This document shows positions 44,095-54,479 of a stretch of DNA of 64,000 nucleotides, piece after piece (positions within the stretch are counted from its first letter, which is position 1; each line of letters opens with the position of its first letter). The notes under the pieces were generated by a model. That model saw only the letters and a program-made list of their open reading frames with translations, was not told where the DNA came from and did no database searches. The position numbers were made by a program, and so were the translations under genes. Source of the stretch: Planctomycetota bacterium (GTDB lineage: Bacteria; Planctomycetota; Planctomycetia; Gemmatales; HRBIN36); assembly GCA_014584395.1 (NCBI GenBank), contig JACTMY010000014.1, positions 62,001-126,000 of the forward strand. The letters run 5' to 3'.

Positions 44095-44961
44095 ATGACC
44101 GAACAGCCATGGACGCTTGGCCGACTCCTCGACTGGACGACTGAATTCTTCACGGCCAAGGGCGTTGAATATCCTCGGTTGGATGCTGAAGTCCTCCTCG
44201 CGCATGCCGTTGGCTGCCCGCGCATCAAACTCTATACGGCATTCGATGAAATCGCCTCGGAGCAAGTTCGGCAGCAATTTCGCACCCTCGTGCAGCAAAG
44301 AGTTGACGGCTGCCCTGTCGCCTACCTCGTGGGGTATAAGGAATTCTTTTCCATCCCCATGATCGTTAATCAATCCGTCCTGATCCCTCGCCCCGACACG
44401 GAAATTCTCGTCATGGAAGCACTTCGGCTGCTCAAGACGATGAATCAGCCCACCCTGCTGGACGTGGGGACAGGTTCCGGCGCGATTGCCGTGGCCTTGG
44501 CCAAGAACCATGCCGCCGTCAGCATAACCGCTTTGGATTGCAGTGTGGATGCCTTGGCAGTAGCAAAACTCAACGCTCAAAAACAGGGCCTCGAGGATAG
44601 AATTCAGTTTATCGAGAGCGAACTATTTCAAAAAATTCCACCCGGTGCGGTGTTTGATCTCATCGTCAGTAATCCGCCATATATTCCCACCGAGGCTTTG
44701 CCACATTTGCCAGTAGGGGTGAGGGATTTCGAACCACGCGTGGCCCTCGATGGCGGACCAGGCGGTTTCCAGGTCATTGCCAGCTTGATCAATCAAGCCC
44801 GGGACCACTTGAAGAAAGGCGGTTACTTGCTGGTTGAAATCGGTGTCGCCCAGGAACAACCTGTTCGCGAGATGATCGGTCAATATCCCGAACTTTCATC
44901 CCCCTGTGTCATTCAAGATTATTCAGGACATCCCCGCGTTCTGAAGACCCAAAAAAATTGA
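44095..44961 (+). CDS. prmC: Release factor glutamine methyltransferase
   Basis: Methylates the GGQ Gln of release factors using SAM. The protein has 288 residues. An N-terminal helical domain (GVEYPRLDAEVLLAHAVG) is followed by VGYKEFFSIPMIVNQSVLIPRPDTE, the SAM motif LLDVGTGSGAIAVALA and the NPPY catalytic motif in DLIVSNPPYIP. The gene is coupled to prfA (stop and start 2 bp apart), the standard arrangement. Confidence 0.97.
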   Translation: MTEQPWTLGRLLDWTTEFFTAKGVEYPRLDAEVLLAHAVGCPRIKLYTAFDEIASEQVRQQFRTLVQQRVDGCPVAYLVGYKEFFSIPMIVNQSVLIPRPDTEILVMEALRLLKTMNQPTLLDVGTGSGAIAVALAKNHAAVSITALDCSVDALAVAKLNAQKQGLEDRIQFIESELFQKIPPGAVFDLIVSNPPYIPTEALPHLPVGVRDFEPRVALDGGPGGFQVIASLINQARDHLKKGGYLLVEIGVAQEQPVREMIGQYPELSSPCVIQDYSGHPRVLKTQKN

Positions 44962-45041
44962 TTCGCCCTATCGGAATTCCCTTTCGGGTTGGACTTGCCT
45001 TAACGTGAACCCATGGATATTAGTAATAGTCTACTTTAAAA

Positions 45042-45114
<73 letters not shown>

Positions 45115-45521
45115 CTTTTATTTCAGTCCGCCTTCGCTGCGGCGTTTTATTTCACATAGAGATTTCACCCAACTCATTTTGAGCAACCTGCCTGCGCCAG
45201 CGTTATGTTGCATTCTCGACCGTTGTCTTCAATATCCATCAATCTAAGCCGATTTCATTCGGCTTAAAGAAGTTAGCCAATCTGGTTGAATTCACTATTT
45301 CCTTAAGGTTTTATCGGCGTCACTCAGTAAATTAACTTCATCATCCTTCTCTTCGTTGTGCCTCGCGTCATCTTTCATCCGCTGTTCTCCCAACCATCAT
45401 CAACAAGGTGTTCGTAATGAATTGATGACAGGAATTGCTGTTGATTGAGTTGGCCGCTGCGCCATGCGGTCATCCAATGGATTTGGCCAGGTCCATTTTT
45501 CTTCTTCAGGGAGCCTCATTC
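45115..45521. other. AT-richer leader region before otsA
   Basis: About 400 bp without a gene. A weak tRNA terminator candidate, CCGC/GCGG then TTTT, lies at 45128–45148. A perfect 8-bp stem, TAAGCCGA with TCGGCTTA, is at 45245–45266 and has no U-run. The rest has lower GC than the neighbouring genes and presumably holds the promoter of the trehalose operon. Confidence 0.4.
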
Positions 45522-47006
45522 ATGTGGACCCATGATGCCTTGCATAACATGATTATTGACAAGCTCCGCGATTATAAGCTCATCATCGTGGCCAATCGCG
45601 AACCCTACATACATCGTTACAACGAAGATGTGATTGAATGCATCAAACCCGCCAGCGGCATGGCGACGGCCTTGGATCCGATTGTGCGCGCTTGCGGGGG
45701 CGTGTGGGTCGGCCATGGCAGCGGCAACGCGGATCGAGCCACGGTCGATGAGCGGGATCACGTGGAGGTCCCTCCTGAAAACCCTTGTTACACGCTGCGC
45801 CGCGTGTGGCTGACCAAGGAACAAGAAGAGTTTTACTATTACGGCCTCTCCAATGAAGGGCTTTGGCCCCTGTGTCATTGCGTGTTCACGCGACCCAGCT
45901 TTAACCCGCGTCATTGGGAAGTTTACCGCGAGGTAAATCAATTATTCGCCAACGCGGTGCTGGAGGAAGCAGACAATAAGCCCGCTTTCGTGTTCATTCA
46001 AGATTATCACTTCGGCCTTTTGCCGCGGATGCTAAAGAACGCCAATCAGAGTTTGGTGATCGCTCATTTTTGGCACATCCCTTGGCCCAATCGCGAGACG
46101 TTTCGAGTTTTTCCCTGGAAGGAAGAATTGCTCGATGGCCTGCTGGGCAATGATCTGCTCGGCTTTCACATTCGCTATCATTGCCAGAACTTTCTGGACA
46201 CCATTGATCGAACGATTGAAGCTCGCGTCGATCAAGAACGTTCAGAAGTGGTGCGGGAGGGGAAAACAACGGTGATCCGCCCCTTTCCGATCAGCATTGA
46301 TTACGAAGCGCATCAGCAACTGGCGCAATCTCCCGCCGTTGATGCGGAGATGAAACGACTGCGCAGAAAACTGGGGTTGGGATCCAAATTGTTGGGCGTC
46401 GGCATAGAGAGGCTGGATTACACCAAAGGCATCCCTGAACGACTGCAAGCCATCGATCACTTCCTGGAGAAGCATCCGGACTTTCAAGAGCGGCTGCTCT
46501 TCGTGCAGATCGCCGTGCCCAGCCGAAGCCATATTCCGCAGTACCAGGCCGTCGAGGAAGAAATCGATCGTCTCGTGGAGGACATCAATTGGCGTTGGAG
46601 TTCGAAATCAGGATGGCGGCCCATCATCCTGTTGAAGGAACACTTTGATTTAACCTCCATGATCGCTCTGCATCGCCTGGCACATTTTTGCATAGTCAGT
46701 TCATTGCATGACGGCATGAACTTGGTCGCCAAGGAGTTTGTGGCCAGTCGCACCGATGAGGACGGCGTCCTCATCCTCAGCCATTTCACAGGCTCTGCTC
46801 GAGAGTTAGTGGATGCCTTATTGGTCAACCCCTATGCCATAAATGAATTGGCCGACGCGATTCATCTCGCCTTGACGATGCCCGAGGCGGACCGCCGCAA
46901 ACGCATGCAGAAAATGCGCGCCGCGGTCGAAAGCAACAACGTCTACCGTTGGGCTGGAAAAATCATTTCGGCTTTGTTACGGTTTGAATTTCCCGACAAT
47001 CCATAA
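45522..47006 (+). CDS. otsA: Trehalose-6-phosphate synthase (GT20 family)
   Basis: Makes trehalose-6-P from UDP- or other NDP-glucose and glucose-6-P. The ATG at 45522 follows AGGGA. KLIIVANREPYIH starts the GT-B fold. Further hallmarks are FIQDYHFGLLPRML, IAHFWHIPWPNRETFRVFPW and LLGNDLLGFHIRYHCQNFL. GIERLDYTKGIPERLQAID and SSLHDGMNLVAKEFVASR ... ILSHFTGSA are the C-terminal nucleotide-sugar site. At ~494 residues it is full length. otsB follows 21 bp downstream. Confidence 0.95.
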   Translation: MWTHDALHNMIIDKLRDYKLIIVANREPYIHRYNEDVIECIKPASGMATALDPIVRACGGVWVGHGSGNADRATVDERDHVEVPPENPCYTLRRVWLTKEQEEFYYYGLSNEGLWPLCHCVFTRPSFNPRHWEVYREVNQLFANAVLEEADNKPAFVFIQDYHFGLLPRMLKNANQSLVIAHFWHIPWPNRETFRVFPWKEELLDGLLGNDLLGFHIRYHCQNFLDTIDRTIEARVDQERSEVVREGKTTVIRPFPISIDYEAHQQLAQSPAVDAEMKRLRRKLGLGSKLLGVGIERLDYTKGIPERLQAIDHFLEKHPDFQERLLFVQIAVPSRSHIPQYQAVEEEIDRLVEDINWRWSSKSGWRPIILLKEHFDLTSMIALHRLAHFCIVSSLHDGMNLVAKEFVASRTDEDGVLILSHFTGSARELVDALLVNPYAINELADAIHLALTMPEADRRKRMQKMRAAVESNNVYRWAGKIISALLRFEFPDNP

Positions 47007-47027
47007 TCATCCAAGGGAAAGGAACCC

Positions 47028-47804
47028 GTGCCGGCACTGCTTTGGGATCATCTCCCTCAAGTTCAAGAATCGCTCCAGAAGCATCAGCCATGGCTGATCT
47101 TCACGGATTTTGACGGCACCTTGTCACCCATCGTGGACCAACCCAGCCAGGCCGTGCTGGCTCCCGAGATGCGCCAAGCTTTGCTCGTTTTGGTCCAACG
47201 GCCGCATATCCGTTTCGCCGTCGTGAGCGGCAGGTCGCTGGAAGACATTCGACAGCGCGTCGACCTCCCGGGCATCATCCACGTGGGCAACCATGGTTTG
47301 GAAATCGCAGGTCCAGGCTGGCATTTTTCGCCGATTCATCCCTCCGAGACTCGGGAACGCATTCTTTCCCTGGCCAAGGAACTCGAAGCCGTTTTCCTCG
47401 ACTTGCCAGGTGTTTTGATCGAGAATAAGTCCCTGACCGTCAGCCTCCACTATCGCTGTTTGGCCGAGGGGTTTGCGTCGCAATTCAACGCTAGGCTCAA
47501 GACCTTCACAGAGCAACTGCCGGCGGCTTTTGCGATGCTGCATGGTCATTGTGTCGTTGATTTTCGCCCCCATGTGCAATGGCACAAAGGCGATGCATGC
47601 TTGTGGATCAAAAACCGCCTTGGCCTGGCGGACGCCGCCATGATCTACATTGGTGATGACCGCACCGATGAAGACGCCTTCGCAGCGTTGCCAAACGAGG
47701 TCACCATCGTGGTGGGATTCAACGCCAAAAGCAAAGCACGCTTTTCATTGGCTGATCCATCTGCCGTACGGACCTTTTGGAAATGGCTTGCTGATCAAGG
47801 GTGA
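47028..47804 (+). CDS. otsB: Trehalose-6-phosphate phosphatase
   Basis: A HAD phosphatase removing phosphate from trehalose-6-P. The GTG start gives 258 residues. WLIFTDFDGTLSPIV holds the DxD nucleophile and VVSGRSLEDI is motif II. HNGLEIAGPG-like VGNHGLEIAGPGW is the family cap entrance. MIYIGDDRTDEDAF is motif IV with the metal ligands. The stop overlaps the possible GTG of the next gene, so the three trehalose genes form one operon. Confidence 0.94.
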   Translation: MPALLWDHLPQVQESLQKHQPWLIFTDFDGTLSPIVDQPSQAVLAPEMRQALLVLVQRPHIRFAVVSGRSLEDIRQRVDLPGIIHVGNHGLEIAGPGWHFSPIHPSETRERILSLAKELEAVFLDLPGVLIENKSLTVSLHYRCLAEGFASQFNARLKTFTEQLPAAFAMLHGHCVVDFRPHVQWHKGDACLWIKNRLGLADAAMIYIGDDRTDEDAFAALPNEVTIVVGFNAKSKARFSLADPSAVRTFWKWLADQG

Positions 47805-47809
47805 TTGCC

Positions 47810-50800
47810 ATGCTGGATCAAGATCCACTTTGGTACAAGGATGCCATCATCTACGAACTACACGTTCGCGCCTTCCATGACAGCATCGGCGATGGCATGG
47901 GCGATTTTCGCGGCTTGACCCAAAAGTTGGACTATCTGCAAGACCTAGGCGTCACGACGATTTGGATACTGCCCTTTTATCCCTCGCCGCTCAAGGACGA
48001 TGGCTACGACATCGCCCATTACACGGAAGTCCACAAACACTATGGGAATTTACGCGATTTCCGCGATTTCCTCGATGCCGCCCATCGCCGCAACCTGCGC
48101 GTGATCACCGAACTGGTCATCAATCACACTTCGAATCAACATCCCTGGTTCCAGCGGGCCCGCCGAGCTCCAGCCGGCAGCCCGGAGCGCGATTTTTATG
48201 TCTGGAGCGACACGCCGGAGAAATACAAGGAAGCTCGGATCATCTTCAAGGATTTCGAGACTTCCAATTGGAGTTGGGACCCGGTGGCTCGAGCCTATTA
48301 CTGGCATCGCTTCTACTCCCATCAACCCGATCTGAATTATGATAACCCAGCGGTCTGGGACGCTATCTTTCCCGTCGTCGATTTTTGGCTCGGCATGGGG
48401 GTCGATGGCATGAGATTGGATGCCGTTCCCTACCTTTTTGAAAGGGATGGAACGATCTGTGAGAATCTTCCGGAAACCCATGCCTTCCTCAAAGCCTTGC
48501 GCAAGCACGTGGACGCCAAATTTTCTCAGCGCATGCTGCTGGCCGAAGCCAATCAATGGCCGGAAGATGCCGTGGCTTACCTTGGATCCGGCGATGAATG
48601 CCACATGGCCTTTCACTTCCCCGTGATGCCGCGCATGTTCATGGCCATTCACATGGAAGACCGCTATCCGATCCTGGATATCATGAGCCAGACGCCTGCG
48701 ATCCCCGAATCGTGCCAATGGTGTCTGTTCATTCGCAATCATGATGAATTAACGCTGGAAATGGTGACGGATGAAGAGCGGGATTACATGTACCGGGTTT
48801 ATGCCAGCAACGTCCAAGCCCGGATCAATCTTGGCATCCGCCGCCGACTGGCGCCGCTGCTAGGCAATAATCGCCGACGCATCGAGTTGATTAACGGCCT
48901 GCTCTTTTCCCTGCCGGGCACGCCCGTCATTTATTATGGGGATGAGATCGGCATGGGGGACAACATCTACCTCGGCGACCGCAACGGCGTGCGCACCCCG
49001 ATGCAATGGAGCGCGGATCGCAACGCCGGCTTTTCGCGCGCTAATCCACAGAAGCTCTTTTTGCCTGTCATCATCGATCCAGAATATCATTACGAAGCGA
49101 TCAACGTCGAAGCCCAGCAGAACAATCCCAACTCGCTCCTCTGGTGGATGAAGCGGCTCATTGCGCTCCGGAAGCGGCATCAAGCTTTTGGCCGAGGCAC
49201 CCTCGAATTCCTTCACCCCGCCAACCGCAAAGTCCTGGCTTTCCTGCGCATCCATCAGAATGAACATTTGCTCGTGGTGGCCAATCTATCCCGTTTTGTT
49301 CAGCACGTGGAACTTGACCTGAGCAAAATGCAAGGCATGATTCCCGTTGAATTGTTCGGCCGCAACGCCTTTCCTCCCATTGGCAAGCAACCCTATCCGA
49401 TCACGCTCGGCCCGCATGCTTTTTATTGGTTTATTTTGCAAACCAAGCCTGAACCGCGTTTCTTGGACTCCATACCCAATGAACCAGGCCATCTGGCGGA
49501 AGCGTTGATCTTGGGCGATTGGAATGAACTGTTTCACCCCCCCATCAAGTCTTACCTTGAAGCCGCGCTCACCAAGCATTTGCAAAGAACTTACTGGGCT
49601 AGCGGAGATCAGCGCGGCGTGAAAGCATCTTCCTTGACGGAAGCGATTCAACTCCCCGAATTTCCCAGCCGTGTTTGCTTGTGTTTGATCGAAATCGAGT
49701 ACTACGAAGGGCCGCGAGAACTTTATTTGCTCCCCATGACCGTCATCAAGGAAGATGAATTGGCACAACTCCCCCCCGATGCCGCTCACTCGGTTATTGC
49801 ACGTATGCAAGGATCCAACACAGGATATCTCATCGATGCCTTGGTGGACCCTGTTTTTCGCGCGGCCCTGTTGCAAGCCCTCATGACGCGCAAGCAGTTT
49901 TCCCTGCCCTCGGGCGAATTGCTAACGACCTTTCTGGAAAGCAAACCACTCAGTGATTGGCCGATGGACAGCCCGCCCGCTTCCAGCATTGTCAAGGAAG
50001 AGCAATCCAACACCTCCATCATTTACGAACAAAGAGTCATTCTCAAAGTGATGCGAAAAATCGAGGAAGGCATTCACCCCGAAGTGGAAGTTGGCCGTTT
50101 CCTTCATGAAAAAATGGGCTTGGGTTGCGTCGCGCCGGTCCTGGGCACCTTGGAATACCGACATCGCAAAGCGGAACCGATGACCCTGGCTATCCTTCAT
50201 GGATATATCCCCAACGAAGGCACATGCTGGCAATACACCCTGGATGAACTCAGCCATGCCTTTGAAAGAATTTTGTCGCTGACTCCCAGCGAACGCACCC
50301 CCCCCGATCCGCATACTTCCTTCTTCGACAGGCTCCAACAAGCACCGCCACCTCTCATTCTCCAAGTCATGGGTAGTTTTCTGGATTGGATTCGACTGCT
50401 TGGCCAAAGGACGGCGGAAATGCATCTGGCCCTGTCTCATGAACATGAAGACCCTGCCTTCATTTCCGAACCTTTCACCAAACTCTATCAACGTTCCATT
50501 TACCAATCGATGCGCAATACGCACCGGCAAACGTTTCAAAAGCTCTTCGCCAAATTGGACCAACTCGATTCCGCCGCCCGCGATTTAGCGCAATCATTGA
50601 TCGACATGTCTGAGCCGATCCTGGATCGGTTTCAATGCTTGTTGCAGCAAAAGTTTTCGGGTCAGAGAATTCGTCATCATGGCGACTTTAATCTGTGCGA
50701 AGTTTTAACCACGGGCAAGGACTTTGTCATTATCGATTTCGAAGGAGATAAGAGACGTTCGCTAAGTGAACGGCGTGTCAAGCGCTCCCCCTTGCGCGAC

Positions 50801-51154
50801 CTCGCTTCCATGATTTGTTCGTTTCATTATGCCGTCGGGTCCATCATCATGGGCAATGGCAGTCCCCGAGGTCAAGCCCCCGGGATGATTCGCACCGAGG
50901 ATCTGCAATTGCTGCGTGATTGGGGGTGGACTTGGTTTAGCTGGGTTTCTGCATCCTTCTTGGACCAATATGTGGCCTCCACCCATCAAGCCGCCTTCAT
51001 GCCGCAAAACCGCGAAGAGTTTCGGACTTTGATGGAACTCTTTCTCCTGGAAAAATCTCTCCAGGAACTCGGGTATGACATCGAAAACAGACCATCCTGG
51101 ATCATGATCCCCATGCGTCTCATTTCGTACATCATGACCGGCCAACGATCTTGA
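47810..51154 (+). CDS. treS: Trehalose synthase–maltokinase fusion
   Basis: A 1114-residue two-enzyme protein. Residues 1–~550 are TreS, a GH13 enzyme interconverting trehalose and maltose. It has LWYKDAIIYELHVRAFHDSIGDGMGD, GMRLDAVPYLFER (nucleophile Asp), LLAEANQWPEDA (acid/base Glu) and IRNHDELTLEM. The C-terminal half is a maltokinase (Mak) of the aminoglycoside-kinase fold. It has NTSIIYEQRVILKVMRKIEEGIHPEVEVGRFL, a catalytic HHGDFNLCEVLTTG and FVIIDFEGDKRRSLSERRVKRSPLRDLASM. The product maltose-1-P feeds GlgE for glucan synthesis. ATG 47810 follows AAGGG; GTG 47801 overlaps otsB. Confidence 0.95.
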   Translation: MLDQDPLWYKDAIIYELHVRAFHDSIGDGMGDFRGLTQKLDYLQDLGVTTIWILPFYPSPLKDDGYDIAHYTEVHKHYGNLRDFRDFLDAAHRRNLRVITELVINHTSNQHPWFQRARRAPAGSPERDFYVWSDTPEKYKEARIIFKDFETSNWSWDPVARAYYWHRFYSHQPDLNYDNPAVWDAIFPVVDFWLGMGVDGMRLDAVPYLFERDGTICENLPETHAFLKALRKHVDAKFSQRMLLAEANQWPEDAVAYLGSGDECHMAFHFPVMPRMFMAIHMEDRYPILDIMSQTPAIPESCQWCLFIRNHDELTLEMVTDEERDYMYRVYASNVQARINLGIRRRLAPLLGNNRRRIELINGLLFSLPGTPVIYYGDEIGMGDNIYLGDRNGVRTPMQWSADRNAGFSRANPQKLFLPVIIDPEYHYEAINVEAQQNNPNSLLWWMKRLIALRKRHQAFGRGTLEFLHPANRKVLAFLRIHQNEHLLVVANLSRFVQHVELDLSKMQGMIPVELFGRNAFPPIGKQPYPITLGPHAFYWFILQTKPEPRFLDSIPNEPGHLAEALILGDWNELFHPPIKSYLEAALTKHLQRTYWASGDQRGVKASSLTEAIQLPEFPSRVCLCLIEIEYYEGPRELYLLPMTVIKEDELAQLPPDAAHSVIARMQGSNTGYLIDALVDPVFRAALLQALMTRKQFSLPSGELLTTFLESKPLSDWPMDSPPASSIVKEEQSNTSIIYEQRVILKVMRKIEEGIHPEVEVGRFLHEKMGLGCVAPVLGTLEYRHRKAEPMTLAILHGYIPNEGTCWQYTLDELSHAFERILSLTPSERTPPDPHTSFFDRLQQAPPPLILQVMGSFLDWIRLLGQRTAEMHLALSHEHEDPAFISEPFTKLYQRSIYQSMRNTHRQTFQKLFAKLDQLDSAARDLAQSLIDMSEPILDRFQCLLQQKFSGQRIRHHGDFNLCEVLTTGKDFVIIDFEGDKRRSLSERRVKRSPLRDLASMICSFHYAVGSIIMGNGSPRGQAPGMIRTEDLQLLRDWGWTWFSWVSASFLDQYVASTHQAAFMPQNREEFRTLMELFLLEKSLQELGYDIENRPSWIMIPMRLISYIMTGQRS

Positions 51155-51396
51155 TGACGAGCATTTAGAGCTACACCTTCATCCCGCGGGAAACAGAGAG
51201 TTTGCTCGGAGCGATTCATGACTCGATTTCAGACGAGTCTTCGTTAAAATACCTGATGTGCTTTAATGCGATTAAACCTGGCATTCCAATGGCGGGATTG
51301 GTTGGATAAGACTTGGAGAGAACCCTTTTAGCCTCAGATTCGATCCAACAGTGACAATCAGGTTTTTATAAAACCGGCCGACCGACGAGATTGTTC

Positions 51397-52305
51397 ATGA
51401 ATGATCTTGCAGCTCAAAAAGTTCAAACGATGATCGCGGCCAACGGGCCTGATGTCATCAATCTATCGGGCATGTGTGAAATCTTGCTCAAGCATCATTT
51501 AGGCAATGACCCCTTGAGCGTGGTCCTGCTCATGTTGGCTGTGAACAATGGCATTGCCAAGCAAATCCGTGATCTCTCTCCCGAAAAGTTCGAGAAACAG
51601 TACGAGAGCTTAATGCATCAGTTGATGTCCGGCACGGATCTGACGCCGGAGGAAGCGCATTGGATTCTGCAAACCTGGGCCAATGGCTTTCGAGCCCAAC
51701 CCAAAAAACCGCCCGTGGAGCCCGTGGTGCAGCAAAAGATCGAACGCCACGTTCCCGAATATAATCCTGGCAATTGGGCCGTCGAACCACCACCCCTACA
51801 TAAAAAAAACGACCAGGAGGAAAACCTGTACTTTCTCCTCCTGGGGGGCATCGGGGTGCATGTCCTCACTCTAATTTTGGTCGCGGCTCTAGGAGAATTC
51901 TTGCTCCCAAAGAATTCCAAGAAGCCTCAGATTTATGAAGGCCTGATCATTGCCTATGGCTTCTCCATGGTTCTATTCTTGTTCACGGGCATGATTGCGT
52001 TTTTGGCCGTGAATAGCATGTTCAAAAAGACCTCCCATTCAGCCCCCCTGTCTGTCCGCTTTTTCTCGACGTGGCTGTATAGTTCCGGCGCCGTTTACGT
52101 CTCCTTTTTCCTCACCTTATTCATGCCCTTATACGTCTCGATTTGGCTGGCCCTGGGCCTGATCGCTTGGACCATTCAGCACTTTGGTTTTAAAACCTTT
52201 GTCGTCTGCTTCGTTCTGTTCGCCACCCATTGGGTGGTTATTTTCCTGGCGCCTGAAGCCATTGTGGCGGCCCTGTTCTGGCTGCAAAATCCACCCATGC
52301 GCTAA
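51397..52305 (+). CDS. Hypothetical membrane protein
   Basis: About 302 residues, family not recognised. The N-terminal ~130 residues are soluble and helical (LSVVLLMLAVNNGIAKQIRDLSPEKF, LTPEEAHWILQTWANGF). Then come a Pro-rich linker and about five membrane helices from residue ~140 (YFLLLGGIGVHVLTLILVAALG, FSMVLFLFTGMIAFLAV, YVSFFLTLFMPLYVSIWLALGLIAW). No signal peptide precedes the soluble domain, so it is likely cytoplasmic. It stands alone and ends at a strong terminator. Confidence 0.7.
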   Translation: MNDLAAQKVQTMIAANGPDVINLSGMCEILLKHHLGNDPLSVVLLMLAVNNGIAKQIRDLSPEKFEKQYESLMHQLMSGTDLTPEEAHWILQTWANGFRAQPKKPPVEPVVQQKIERHVPEYNPGNWAVEPPPLHKKNDQEENLYFLLLGGIGVHVLTLILVAALGEFLLPKNSKKPQIYEGLIIAYGFSMVLFLFTGMIAFLAVNSMFKKTSHSAPLSVRFFSTWLYSSGAVYVSFFLTLFMPLYVSIWLALGLIAWTIQHFGFKTFVVCFVLFATHWVVIFLAPEAIVAALFWLQNPPMR

Positions 52306-52321
52306 CTCTTGAAATAACCAA

Positions 52322-52352
52322 ACCTCCGAGGATGAGCCCTCGGAGGTCGTTT
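52322..52352 (+). terminator. Intrinsic terminator
   Basis: ACCTCCGAGG (52322–52331) pairs with CCTCGGAGGT (52338–52347) in a perfect 10-bp stem, followed by CGTTT. It closes the membrane protein gene just before the convergent peptidase gene. Confidence 0.75.
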
Positions 52353-52379
52353 ATGGACGGAACGAAATGGCCCATCCCC

Positions 52380-54479
52380 TTAGAGGGACGGACCGTTGCC
52401 AATGTATTTACTCAACCAGCCAAAGACTTCCTTATGCCAAAGCAGTGAATTTTGCGGCTTTAAAATCCAGTGGTTTTCATCCGGGAAATAGACCAGCCGC
52501 GCGGGCACCCCCTTCATTTTGAGGGTGTTGTAATATTCCAATCCCTGCGTCACGGGCACGCGGTAATCCTTTTCGCCATGGATGACCAATGTCGGGGTCT
52601 TGAAGTGCTGAGCAAATCGGTTTGAAGATTGTTTATCGCTGCGTGCAAAGTCCTCCCAAGGAAATCCCCCCAAGGAACGCCTTCGCCCAATGACCAGATC
52701 AGAGGCCATCTGACTGGCATAGTTATACACTCCTGCATGACAGACCATGGCCTTAAACTTGTCCGTATGCCCGTTCAGATAGGACATCATATATCCGCCA
52801 TAACTGGCCCCCGCCGCCGCCATGCGTTGCTTATCGATCCAGGGTTGCTGTTCAAACCATTCTGTGGCCTTCATAATGTCAGTGAGTGGTTTGGTGCCAT
52901 AATCACCCGTGATGCTGTCCGCAAAAGCCTGACCAAATCCTGATGAGCCATGAAAATTGACGATGGCCACCACCCATCCTTGAGCGGCCCATAACTGCGG
53001 ATTCCATCGAAAACTCCAATCGTTGCACATGGCATTATGGGGTCCCCCATGGACCATTTGCAGCAGGGGATATTTCTTGCTCGCGTCAAATCCCGGTGGA
53101 TAGAGGATGAACATTTGGACGTCCTTGTCATCCGACCCTTTGAAGGTTCTGCTCTCCACTTTGCCCAGCCGCCATTGGTCGATGATCGACCGGCTAAATG
53201 ATTCAATGGGCTGTGGTTCCCCTTGGCCGGGTTGATGCACCATGACCCGAGGCGGCTCATTGAAGGAACTTCGCAAATAAACCGCCAACCGCACATCCGT
53301 GGCAAAATCGATGGAGCGCTCGGAACCATTGGCGGGCGGCAGCATGATCTGTTTTGGCTCGATATGGATAAAAGCCATCTTGTGATAACCCGCATCCTCA
53401 ACCTCGCAGGCTATTCGCTGACTGTCGGGAAGCCAGCGCGGCCGCATGCAAGAACGGTCCAGGCTGCCTGTTAATTCTTCGAAGTGCTTTGAACTTCGAT
53501 CCATGACCATCAATTTCGTCTGATCCGCATAGAAAAATTTGGTCCGTTGTCTCAGAAAAGCCAAACGTTTGCCATCGGGGCTGTAAGCGGGGCTAAGATC
53601 GTTCGCAGGGTTGTCGGACGTCAGATTGACCGCTTCTTGAGTTTTCGTCTCATCATCGGTTTGAATGACAAACAAATCGTGATTTTGATCCATTCCGATG
53701 GCAGCGACATTTTCGGCCACGAAGCACAATTCTTTGCCATCGGGCGACAGGTCAAAGTCGCTGACGGATGGCTCATAAGGCGGAAGATGGGCGGGCTTGC
53801 CATTGGGCAAACGCACTCCTGCCAACAAATTGCGGTGCTTGCCCGTCCGCACCTCGACGGCGTAGACCATGGGCATGCGCCCATCGGCGACCCAGCGATC
53901 CCAATAACGATAGACCGCTTCTTCTGTTACCGTCGCCTTGACCTTGGAATCCTTGAGCTGCTTTTCGCGTTGTCGAAAGCCCTCGTCATCAGCCACATCC
54001 GGCCAACTCCACGCGATGCAAAGCAGAAATCGGCTATCCGCCGACCATTGCAGGTGCGATGGCACCATGGGCATGGAGGACAAGCGCGTAGCTTCCCCCC
54101 CCGTCGGATCGATCAAGTAGATCTGCGGGGTTTCATCACCGGCCCGCTTGGCGATGAAGGCCACCCATCGACCATCGGGAGACCATCTTGGGTTACTGTT
54201 TTTGCCGCCGCTGCTCGTTAAAGGTTTCTGTTTTTTGCCGTCCGTGGCCAACAGCCATATCTCGGAAAAAACGTCGTCGCGTGGCACATCCCAATGCGCC
54301 ACCTCCACGGCGCACCATTGGCCGTCAGGCGAGACGCTTGGCGGACCAACGCGATTTAACGCCCACAGGTCCTCAGCGGACATGAGCCGAGGCCGCGACG
54401 AGGGTTGGCTTAACGCCATTGGGGTAGAACATAAGCCGAGCCACAAACCCACGCCGCAGATCATGCTGAATCGAACCAT
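52380..54479 (-). CDS. Exported S9 family peptidase (acylaminoacyl-peptidase type)
   Basis: The ATG at 54479 has AAGGAGG upstream and opens a signal peptide (FSMICGVGLWLGLCSTPMALS). The ~699-residue protein has an N-terminal WD40-like/TolB beta-propeller (SVSPDGQWCAV, NPRWSPDGRWVAFIA, SPAYSPDGKRLAFLR). A C-terminal alpha/beta hydrolase follows with the nucleophile in AAGASYGGYMMSYL, the Asp in HGEKDYRVPVTQ and the His in DENHWILKP. It cleaves short peptides, probably in the periplasm. It has no operon partner. Confidence 0.93.
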   Translation of the reverse strand: MVRFSMICGVGLWLGLCSTPMALSQPSSRPRLMSAEDLWALNRVGPPSVSPDGQWCAVEVAHWDVPRDDVFSEIWLLATDGKKQKPLTSSGGKNSNPRWSPDGRWVAFIAKRAGDETPQIYLIDPTGGEATRLSSMPMVPSHLQWSADSRFLLCIAWSWPDVADDEGFRQREKQLKDSKVKATVTEEAVYRYWDRWVADGRMPMVYAVEVRTGKHRNLLAGVRLPNGKPAHLPPYEPSVSDFDLSPDGKELCFVAENVAAIGMDQNHDLFVIQTDDETKTQEAVNLTSDNPANDLSPAYSPDGKRLAFLRQRTKFFYADQTKLMVMDRSSKHFEELTGSLDRSCMRPRWLPDSQRIACEVEDAGYHKMAFIHIEPKQIMLPPANGSERSIDFATDVRLAVYLRSSFNEPPRVMVHQPGQGEPQPIESFSRSIIDQWRLGKVESRTFKGSDDKDVQMFILYPPGFDASKKYPLLQMVHGGPHNAMCNDWSFRWNPQLWAAQGWVVAIVNFHGSSGFGQAFADSITGDYGTKPLTDIMKATEWFEQQPWIDKQRMAAAGASYGGYMMSYLNGHTDKFKAMVCHAGVYNYASQMASDLVIGRRRSLGGFPWEDFARSDKQSSNRFAQHFKTPTLVIHGEKDYRVPVTQGLEYYNTLKMKGVPARLVYFPDENHWILKPQNSLLWHKEVFGWLSKYIGNGPSL

